This document shows positions 54,797-64,000 of a stretch of 64,000 nt of DNA, piece by piece (position 1 is the first letter of the stretch; every line of letters begins with the position of its first letter). Source of the DNA: Methylorubrum populi (GTDB lineage Bacteria; Pseudomonadota; Alphaproteobacteria; Rhizobiales; Beijerinckiaceae). The stretch covers positions 4,612,501 through 4,676,500 of the forward strand of contig NZ_AP014809.1 in NCBI RefSeq assembly GCF_002355515.1, written 5' to 3'. A program made the position numbers and the translations under genes. The notes under the pieces are model-generated. The model did no database searches, was not told the DNA's origin, and saw only the letters and a program-made list of their open reading frames with translations.

Positions 54797-56275
54797 ATGC
54801 GAGACTTCATGCCCCTTCCCGCCCTCGGCGCCCGCAAGCCCATCGCCGCCCTCGTCGCCGACGAGGCCGATCCGAGCGGTCCGACCCTGGCCAGGAATCT
54901 CTCCGCCTTCAGCCTCGTCTGCATCGGCGTCGGAGCGACGGTCGGGGCGGGGATCTTCGTGCTCACCGGCACGGCGGCGGCCAATTTCGCCGGGCCGGGG
55001 CTGATGCTCTCCTTCGTGCTCGGGGCGGTGGCGAGCGGGCTGGTGGCGCTCTGCTACGCCGAACTCGCCGCGATGATCCCCGTGGCCGGCTCGACCTATT
55101 CCTACACCTACGCGACGCTGGGCGCGCTGCCGGCCTGGATCATCGGCTGGGATCTGGTGCTCGAATTCGCCATGGCCGCGGCGACCATCGCCGTCGGCTG
55201 GTCGGGCTACGCGCAGAGCCTGCTCGCCGATATGGGCCTGCGGTTGCCGGCCGCGCTCGCCGCGGCGCCGGGGGAGGGCGGCTTCGTCGACTTGCCGGCG
55301 GCCCTCGTGGTGCTGGTGCTCACCGCGCTGCTGATGCGCGACAACCGGGGGGCCGCCCGCACCAACACCGTGCTGGTGCTGCTCAAGGTGGCGATCATCC
55401 TCGCCTTCCTCGGCCTCGGCGCCGCGCATCTGCGGCCCGAACTCTGGCACCCGCTGGTGCCGCCGAACGAGGGCGCGTTCGGCGCCTTCGGCTGGAGCGG
55501 CATCTTCCGCGGGGCCGGCGTCGTGTTCTTCGCCTATGTCGGCTTCGAGACGATCTCGACCGCCGCCAGCGAGACCCGCCATCCGCAGCGGGACGCGCCG
55601 GTGGGCCTGCTCGGCTCGCTCCTCGTCACCGCGGCGCTCTACGTGGCGGTGGCCGCGGTGCTCACCGGCCTCGTGCCCTATCGCGAACTCGATGTGGCCG
55701 ACCCGATCGCCAAGGCGATGGCGGTGACGGGGCTGACCGGCTTCTCGGCGGCGATCAAGCTCGGCGCCCTGATCGGGCTGACGACGGCGGCGCTCACCGC
55801 GCTCTACGGGCAGGCACGGATCGGCTACGCCATGGCCCGCGACCGCATGCTGCCGGATGCCTTCGCGCGCATCGGCGCGCGGAGCCGGACGCCGTTCGTC
55901 GCCCAAGGCATCATCGGGGTCGCCACCGCTCTCGTGGCGGCGCTGGTGCCGATCAATATCCTCGGCGAACTCGTCAGCATCGGCACGCTGTTCGCCTTCA
56001 TCCTCGTCTGCGCCAGCGTGCTGATCCTGCGCCGGACGGAGCCGGAGCGGGCGCGGCCCTTCCGGGTGCCGGGCGGCGCGGTCGTGCCGGTGTTGGGCAT
56101 CCTCGCCTGCCTCGCCCTGATGGCGAGCCTGCCCGGCGATACTTGGCTGCGGCTGCTGGCCTGGCTCGGCCTCGGGCTGGCGATCTGGTTCGGCTACGGC
56201 CGTCGCCGGGTCGGGGCAGATCCAGGTTTCGAAAGGACAAGTCCTTTCGCGGGTTCCCCGCAGAGCCCTGGTTGA
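54797..56275 (+). CDS. APC-family amino acid permease
   Basis: A 492-residue permease of the cationic amino acid transporter type (YfnA/CAT-like) with about 12 to 13 membrane helices. The first helix has the substrate-binding GVGATVGAGIFVLTGTAA motif, and helix 6 has FFAYVGFETISTAASE. Likely an amino acid/proton symporter. The final 16 residues (GFERTSPFAGSPQSPG) are encoded within a palindromic repeat element, so the native C-terminus may be altered. ATG 54797 was chosen; ATG 54809 is also possible. Confidence 0.88.
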   Translation: MRDFMPLPALGARKPIAALVADEADPSGPTLARNLSAFSLVCIGVGATVGAGIFVLTGTAAANFAGPGLMLSFVLGAVASGLVALCYAELAAMIPVAGSTYSYTYATLGALPAWIIGWDLVLEFAMAAATIAVGWSGYAQSLLADMGLRLPAALAAAPGEGGFVDLPAALVVLVLTALLMRDNRGAARTNTVLVLLKVAIILAFLGLGAAHLRPELWHPLVPPNEGAFGAFGWSGIFRGAGVVFFAYVGFETISTAASETRHPQRDAPVGLLGSLLVTAALYVAVAAVLTGLVPYRELDVADPIAKAMAVTGLTGFSAAIKLGALIGLTTAALTALYGQARIGYAMARDRMLPDAFARIGARSRTPFVAQGIIGVATALVAALVPINILGELVSIGTLFAFILVCASVLILRRTEPERARPFRVPGGAVVPVLGILACLALMASLPGDTWLRLLAWLGLGLAIWFGYGRRRVGADPGFERTSPFAGSPQSPG

Positions 56276-56324
56276 AGGGAGGCCGGGGCTCTGCCCCGGC
56301 ACCCCGCCAAAGGGATGAATCCCT
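56231..56324. repeat. compound palindromic repeat element
   Basis: Three perfect inverted repeats in a row: GAAAGGAC-AA-GTCCTTTC (56231-56248), GCCGGGGC-TCT-GCCCCGGC (56282-56300) and AGGGAT-GA-ATCCCT (56311-56324). The middle part with the following ACCCCGCCAAAGG is a sequence I recall as common between genes of methylobacteria and relatives. It overlaps the end of the APC permease gene. Confidence 0.65.
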
Positions 56325-56328
56325 AGAC

Positions 56329-56442
56329 TTAGTACGAGCGGTGGGAGCCCGCGGCGCGGCCGCCGCCGTAGCGGCGGCGCAGGTACGATATGGCCTTGGG
56401 CAGCAGGAAGACGACGAGGATCTGGCGCAGGATCGAGCGCAT
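56329..56442 (-). CDS. microprotein, hypothetical
   Basis: A 37-residue frame, MRSILRQILVVFLLPKAISY followed by an Arg/Gly-rich tail ending SHRSY. GGAG lies nine bases upstream of the ATG at 56442. It has a hydrophobic/amphipathic first half and a strongly basic second half, like small membrane-associated proteins. It lies between xthA and the repeat element, whose palindrome could end its transcript. No family recognised. Confidence 0.5.
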   Translation of the reverse strand: MRSILRQILVVFLLPKAISYLRRRYGGGRAAGSHRSY

Positions 56443-56511
56443 TCGGTTGGACTCCGTCTCAACAATTCGCGTTGGAGGCCAAATGCCCGGAAGGGCGTCC
56501 GCGTTCCCCGG

Positions 56512-57321
56512 CTACAGTTCCAGCGACAGCGTGACCGGCACGTGGTCGGACGGCTTCTCCCAGCCGCGGGCCGCGCGGAACACCGCGACCTCGCGCACGG
56601 TGCCGGCGAGATCCGGCGAGACCCAGGCATGGTCGAGGCGCCGGCCCTTGTTGGCCAGCTCCCAGTTCGGCGAGCGGTAGCTCCACCACGTGTAGATCTT
56701 CTCGGGCTCCGGGGTGAGGAGCCGGGCCGCGTCGATCCAGCCGGCCTCCCCGCGCAGGGTCTCCAGGGCCTCGGTCTCGACAGGCGTGTGGCTCACCACG
56801 TCGAGGAGCTGCTTGTGCGACCAGACATCGTGCTCCAGCGGCGCGACGTTGAGGTCGCCGACCAGGATCGCCGGGCCGGAGACGCGCCGTCCGCCCCAGG
56901 CGCGCAGCTCGGACAGGAAGTCGAGCTTGTGCGCGAATTTCGGGTTGAGGTCGCGGTGGGGCACGTCGCCGCCCGCCGGCACGTAGAAATCGTGCAGCAC
57001 GATCCCCGCCGCCGGCCCCGCCTCGGGCCCGAGCACCGCCGAGATGTGGCGCGCATCCGCCCGCTCGCAGAAGCTCATCACGTCGCGAGTCAGCAGGGGG
57101 AAGCGCGAGACGATCGCAACGCCGTTATACCCCTTCTGCCCGGCGAACACGATGTGCTCGTAGCCCGAGCCCTTGAACGCCTTGAGCGGGAACAGCTCGT
57201 CGGGGCACTTGGTCTCCTGCAGGCAGAGCACGTCGGGCTGCGCTTCGCGCAGGAAGCGCAGCACGGACTCGATGCGCAGGCGCACCGAGTTGATGTTCCA
57301 GGTCGTGACGGTGAGGCGCAC
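56512..57321 (-). CDS. xthA: exodeoxyribonuclease III
   Basis: A 269-residue AP endonuclease/exonuclease III of the EEP fold, which nicks abasic sites and trims 3' ends in base excision repair. Seen: TWNINSVRLR with the catalytic Asn, CLQETKC with the metal-binding Glu, DFYVPAGGD with the catalytic Tyr region, VGDLNVAP with Asp and Asn, and the final SDHVPV with the catalytic Asp-His. It lies 69 bases downstream of the BLUF gene on the same strand. Confidence 0.95.
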   Translation of the reverse strand: MRLTVTTWNINSVRLRIESVLRFLREAQPDVLCLQETKCPDELFPLKAFKGSGYEHIVFAGQKGYNGVAIVSRFPLLTRDVMSFCERADARHISAVLGPEAGPAAGIVLHDFYVPAGGDVPHRDLNPKFAHKLDFLSELRAWGGRRVSGPAILVGDLNVAPLEHDVWSHKQLLDVVSHTPVETEALETLRGEAGWIDAARLLTPEPEKIYTWWSYRSPNWELANKGRRLDHAWVSPDLAGTVREVAVFRAARGWEKPSDHVPVTLSLEL

Positions 57322-57390
57322 GGGCGTTGCCTGAGAAGCGTGGCGTGGGGTGCCGCCCCGTTAGCCCAACCCGCGCGGCTCGTAAAACCG

Positions 57391-57864
57391 TCACGCCGCG
57401 GCGGCCTCCTCCTCAAGGGCGAGGCCGTGCAGCACGGCGCAGAGCTTGTCCCCGGTCATCCGCGACAGGTCGAAGCCGCTCTCGCTCCCCATCTCGCCGT
57501 AGAGGGCCGCCTCGGCCTTTGAGGCGCCGACGAAGGCCATCGACCAATTGGTGAACAGCCGCCCCTGCACCGCCTCGAAGGCGATCAGCGAGACGTCGCC
57601 GTGACGCTCATCCTGCTGGATGCGCTCGAAGGTGGTCTCGACCGCCTCGCCCGGCCCTTCCAGCACCTGCGCGAAGCAGCCGGCGTTGAACATCAGCGCG
57701 CCGGTGACGCCGACGCGGGCGTTGTTGGTGCGGCTCGTGGCGAGGATGCCGCGGATCGTCTCGTGCATCGCGGCCGGTTCGCCGGAGACCCGGTTGCGGC
57801 TGTAATAGACGAGGCGGCGCAGATCTTGGCTCGTCGCATCCTGGTTCGGCGCGTTCGGGCTCAT
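57391..57864 (-). CDS. BLUF-domain blue-light photoreceptor
   Basis: A 157-residue protein with one BLUF (FAD-binding) domain and a short C-terminal helical tail. Key residues of the light-switching hydrogen-bond network are visible: Tyr20 in LVYYSRN, an Asn pair at 47-48 in RTNNARVGVTGAL, and Gln66 in CFAQVLEG; Trp107 and Met109 are in NWSMAFVG. It resembles stand-alone BLUF proteins that work by protein contact. It lies 31 bases after a GGDEF-EAL gene on the same strand, so it probably regulates that enzyme. Confidence 0.93.
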   Translation of the reverse strand: MSPNAPNQDATSQDLRRLVYYSRNRVSGEPAAMHETIRGILATSRTNNARVGVTGALMFNAGCFAQVLEGPGEAVETTFERIQQDERHGDVSLIAFEAVQGRLFTNWSMAFVGASKAEAALYGEMGSESGFDLSRMTGDKLCAVLHGLALEEEAAAA

Positions 57865-57895
57865 CGGGGGCTCCTGCTCATCGGGGCTTCTTGGA

Positions 57896-59551
57896 TCAGG
57901 CGAGGGACGGCTTCAGCAGGGCGGCCGCCTGGGCCGCCGGCATCGGTCGCCCGGTCAGGTAGCCCTGAACCTCGGTGCAGCCCTCGGCGCGGATGGCGTC
58001 GAGCTGCGACTTCGTCTCGACCCCTTCCGCGGTGGTGCGCATGCCGAGGCTAGCGCCGAGCCGGGCGATCGCCCGCACGATCGCCCCGCACTCGGCATTG
58101 CCTTCCATGCCGCGGACGAAGGACTGGTCGATCTTGATCTTGTCGAAGGGGAATTTCTGCAGGTAACTCAGGGACGAGTAGCCGGTGCCGAAATCGTCCA
58201 TCGAGATCTTCACGCCGAGCGCGCGCAGGCCGTTCAGCACGTCGAGCACGCTGTCGGTGTTCTCCAGGAGCGCGCCCTCGGTGATCTCCAGTTCCAGCCG
58301 GGCCGGATCGAGGCCGGTCTGGGCCAGCACGTTCATCACCGTCTCGACCAGCTTGCCGCCGCGGAACTGCACCGGAGACAGGTTCACGGCGATCGAGGCG
58401 GGCTGCGTCCACGACGCCGCCTCGCGGCAGGCGGCGCGCAGGGCCCATTCGCCGATGCCGGTGATGACGCCGATCTCCTCGGCCAGCGGGATGAACAGGG
58501 CCGGCGAGACCGGGCCGCGCTCGGGATGGTTCCAGCGCAGCAGCGCCTCGAAGCCGGTCACCTCTCCCGTCTCCAGCCGGATCTGCGGCTGGAAGGCGAG
58601 GTCGAACTGCTTCAGGGCGAGCGCCCGGCGCAGGTCGATCTCCAGGCTGCGGCGCGCCTGCATCTGCGCGTTCATCGCCGGCTCGAAGAAGCGGTAGGTG
58701 CCCCGCCCCTCGGCCTTGGCCCGGTAGAGCGCGAGGTCGGCGTGCTTCAGGAGGTCGTCGGCATCGCGACCGTCGACGGGGGCGACCGCGACGCCGACAC
58801 TGACGCCGACATTGAGCATGTGGCCGTCGACGACGTAGGTGCGCCCGACCAGATCGACGAGGCGGCGCGCCAGGGCCTCTGCGGCCTGCGGCTGCTCGGC
58901 ACCCGCCTGGAGGATGGCGAACTCGTCGCCGCCGAGCCGTGCCACCACGTCCCCGCCGCGGGTGGCCTTGCGCAGGCGCTCGGCGACCTTGCGCAGGAGC
59001 GCGTCGCCGACCGGGTGGCCGAGGGTGTCGTTGACCGCCTTGAACCGGTCGAGGTCGAGCATCAGCACCGCGAGCGGCGTGCCGGTCTGGCCTGCCTCGG
59101 CGAGCGCCGCATCGAGGCGGTCGTGCAGGCCGACGCGGTTGCACAGGCCGGTCAGCGGCTCCTGCCGGGCCAGAGCCGCGCCGCGGAGATGTTCGGTCAC
59201 GTCCTCGAAGGTGAGGGCGAAGCCGCCGATCGAGAGCGGCGCCAGCGCCGCCTCGACGCGGCGGTCGGCGGCGAGCGTCAGGCGTGCCCGGACCGGGCGG
59301 GCCGCGCGCACGGCATCGAGAACGGGCACGCCCTCCGGTTCCGCGGCGCCGGCGGACGCCAGCAGGGCGGTAAGCGAGAGGCCGGCCGGATCCGCGCAGG
59401 ACAGAAGCGCCGCGGCGCGGGCATTGGCGAAGAGGACGGTGCCGCCCGCGTCGAGAAGGACGAGCGGGGCGGCCATCTCGGCGAGCGCCGCCTCCAACGG
59501 AGGGGAGGCCGGAAGCGACGGAGCGGCGAGAGCGGACATGAGGGCGGACAT
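57896..59551 (-). CDS. PAS-GGDEF-EAL c-di-GMP signalling protein
   Basis: A 551-residue cytoplasmic protein with an N-terminal PAS-like domain (about 22-125, MAAPLVLLDAGGTVLFANARA), a GGDEF domain with intact GGDEF at 207-211 and an EAL domain with EAL at 335-337 plus DDFGTGYSSL. It could make or degrade c-di-GMP. No membrane helix. Start M at 59551 (MSALMSALA); M at 59539 is an alternative. The downstream BLUF gene is separated by only 31 bases. A palindrome CAGCGT-AATC-ACGCTG lies about 100 bases upstream. Confidence 0.9.
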   Translation of the reverse strand: MSALMSALAAPSLPASPPLEAALAEMAAPLVLLDAGGTVLFANARAAALLSCADPAGLSLTALLASAGAAEPEGVPVLDAVRAARPVRARLTLAADRRVEAALAPLSIGGFALTFEDVTEHLRGAALARQEPLTGLCNRVGLHDRLDAALAEAGQTGTPLAVLMLDLDRFKAVNDTLGHPVGDALLRKVAERLRKATRGGDVVARLGGDEFAILQAGAEQPQAAEALARRLVDLVGRTYVVDGHMLNVGVSVGVAVAPVDGRDADDLLKHADLALYRAKAEGRGTYRFFEPAMNAQMQARRSLEIDLRRALALKQFDLAFQPQIRLETGEVTGFEALLRWNHPERGPVSPALFIPLAEEIGVITGIGEWALRAACREAASWTQPASIAVNLSPVQFRGGKLVETVMNVLAQTGLDPARLELEITEGALLENTDSVLDVLNGLRALGVKISMDDFGTGYSSLSYLQKFPFDKIKIDQSFVRGMEGNAECGAIVRAIARLGASLGMRTTAEGVETKSQLDAIRAEGCTEVQGYLTGRPMPAAQAAALLKPSLA

Positions 59552-59647
59552 GCGGCCGGATGGCGTCCCATGGAGGCCGCCCCTCGTGGGCGGCCTGCCC
59601 ATTGGCCCGCCCGCTTCTCAACGGATGCTTAAGGCGGGCGTCCGCCT

Positions 59648-59663
59648 CAGCGTAATCACGCTG
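59648..59663. promoter_or_regulatory. operator-like palindrome upstream of the GGDEF-EAL gene
   Basis: Perfect inverted repeat CAGCGT-AATC-ACGCTG, about 100 bases before the GGDEF-EAL start. It could bind a dimeric regulator; no specific regulator is indicated. Confidence 0.35.
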
Positions 59664-59767
59664 TTATTCCAAGAATTCCCCCGGTCGCAACATAGGATAT
59701 GCTAGCTATCTGCGGCGGTGGCGGGTTAAAATCAACCCATGTTGTTCCTCGGTCCTGCCTCCCCGGA

Positions 59768-60715
59768 TCAGGGATTGCGGCCGTCGATCTGCTGCTGCAT
59801 CGCCTTGTCCTCGGACCGGCCGTAATTGATGAAGAACAGCGATCCGTCGACCGCCTTGCCCTTCTGCAGGTTCGAGAGCTGCACAGTGGTAAGGTAGCCC
59901 TGCGGATCGGTGATCCGCCACTGCGACAGGGTCTTCATCTCGGCATCGAAGAAGAGCTGGATCTTCGAGGTGCCGCCGAGCGTCGAGCGGTCTTCCAGCC
60001 CGATGCGCACGCCGCCGGGATCGTTGGTGACCTCGCTCACCGTCAGGTCGCGGGCGAGGTCGATCTTGTCCCGCAGCAGGAATTTCAGCGGCGTCTGAGA
60101 GATGAAGTAGAGATCCTGCGTGCCGAGCTTGCGGTCGCGCACCGCGACCGAGGTGCCGTCGGCCACCACTTCGAGCGGGGAGGGCTGGTCGTACTCGAAG
60201 CGCAGGCGTCCGGGCTTGGCGAGCGTCAGCTTGCCGCCGATGCGCCGCCCGTCGGCGCCGATCTGGATGAACCCGCCGGTCAGCGTCTGGAAGCCGTTGA
60301 AATAGGCGTTGGCCGCCGCGACCACGGTGGCCGGGTCGGCGTCCTGCAGCGAGGCGGCGAGATTGGGTGCCCCCACCGCCGCAACCCGCGTGCCCGAGGC
60401 CGCGGGCGTTGCCGGGGCGGCCGCAGCGGGCTTGGCCGCCGCCTTGAGGCTGCCGGTCTTCTCGGCGGGCTTGTCCGCGCTCTTCTCAGTGGCCTTGTCC
60501 GTTCCCTTGCCGGGCTTGGCCGCCGCCTTCTTGGCCGGCGCCGGCGCGGCTTCCGGTTCGGGCGAAGCGGCCGGCGGCGGCGCCGGCTCTTCCTTGCGGC
60601 CGAACAGGCCGTCGAGGAAGGAGGAGACCTGGGCGTTCGCCGGAAGCGGCTGGAGCGCCAGCGCGGCGACCACGAGCAGCGGACCGGCGGCGGGGCGGAG
60701 GCGTCGGCCAGTCAT
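59768..60715 (-). CDS. lolA: outer-membrane lipoprotein carrier protein LolA
   Basis: A 315-residue periplasmic chaperone that ferries lipoproteins from LolCDE to LolB or the outer membrane. The signal peptide is in the first 29 residues (PANAQV site). Residues about 45-110 are an Ala/Lys/Pro-rich linker, longer than in typical LolA. The LolA core starts near 125 (ANAYFNGFQTLTGGFIQIGADGR) with KPGRLRFEYDQPSPLEVVADG. It lies next to ftsK, a common alphaproteobacterial arrangement. Confidence 0.88.
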   Translation of the reverse strand: MTGRRLRPAAGPLLVVAALALQPLPANAQVSSFLDGLFGRKEEPAPPPAASPEPEAAPAPAKKAAAKPGKGTDKATEKSADKPAEKTGSLKAAAKPAAAAPATPAASGTRVAAVGAPNLAASLQDADPATVVAAANAYFNGFQTLTGGFIQIGADGRRIGGKLTLAKPGRLRFEYDQPSPLEVVADGTSVAVRDRKLGTQDLYFISQTPLKFLLRDKIDLARDLTVSEVTNDPGGVRIGLEDRSTLGGTSKIQLFFDAEMKTLSQWRITDPQGYLTTVQLSNLQKGKAVDGSLFFINYGRSEDKAMQQQIDGRNP

Positions 60716-60860
60716 CGTGTGGGCATCTCCGAAAGCGTGCGGGCGCGCGGGGCAGGTCGTCCCGGATGCGGACGCGCCGGCACTGCGGCGCGTCGGATGT
60801 CGTGTCGGCGGGTAGACCCGGCCCCTGTGGCGAATATGCGACGGGCCGGGTCCTGAAGGC

Positions 60861-64000
<3,140 letters not shown>

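Overview
The window is high-GC alphaproteobacterial chromosome, most likely from a methylobacterium (Methylobacterium/Methylorubrum). This is inferred from gene content and protein character: an Omp25-like barrel, a LolA with a Lys/Ala-rich insert, a probable hopanoid C-2 methylase, MHYT-GGDEF-EAL signalling, a DUF2934 protein with a Lys/Ala tail, and dense small palindromic intergenic repeats. No phage, integrase, transposase, CRISPR array or rRNA was seen.

Layout. 1-8.2 kb: 5' part of a DEAD-box helicase, an outer-membrane barrel, a run of small alphaproteobacterial hypotheticals, a HAD phosphatase, an ABC ATPase divergent from a TesA-like esterase, and an RNA 2',3'-cyclic phosphodiesterase. 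8.25-10.8 kb: tRNA-Trp, then secE-nusG-rplK-rplA, closed by a strong terminator. 10.9-21.8 kb, minus strand: a self-contained class I P450 system (P450, ferredoxin reductase, ferredoxin), an acyltransferase/glycosyltransferase pair, bioB-aspS, and a TPR/hydrolase/FAH group. 22-32 kb: a FadL-type channel, a prephenate dehydrogenase-like protein, MHYT-GGDEF-EAL, a B12-radical SAM enzyme (probably HpnP) and an OprO/P-like porin. 32.2-42 kb: rplJ-rplL-rpoB-rpoC, closed by a strong terminator. 42.4-51.3 kb: a Pho-box-preceded alkaline phosphatase with RTX repeats, a RidA/PotF-like pair, small membrane proteins, a glutathione S-transferase and a TonB siderophore receptor. 51.7-64 kb: rpsO-pnp, an APC permease, exonuclease III, a BLUF photoreceptor next to a GGDEF-EAL protein, LolA, and FtsK running off the right edge.

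Main points. The ribosomal protein/RNA polymerase cluster that is usually contiguous (secE-nusG-rplKAJL-rpoBC) is split here by about 21.5 kb of unrelated genes. A near-consensus Pho box precedes a large PhoA-type phosphatase that has no signal peptide but carries RTX repeats and six C-terminal FDxxxYL-type repeats, which points to phosphate-starvation control and type I secretion. A stand-alone BLUF protein is encoded 31 bp behind a PAS-GGDEF-EAL protein, so it looks like a split form of the BLUF-EAL light-sensing c-di-GMP enzymes. Several palindromic repeat families lie between genes, and one of them supplies the C-terminal codons and stop of the APC permease.

Limits: all functions come from reading translations and motifs; no database search was run. 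Start sites were chosen from Shine-Dalgarno-like sequences, gene overlaps and family N-termini, and several remain uncertain.
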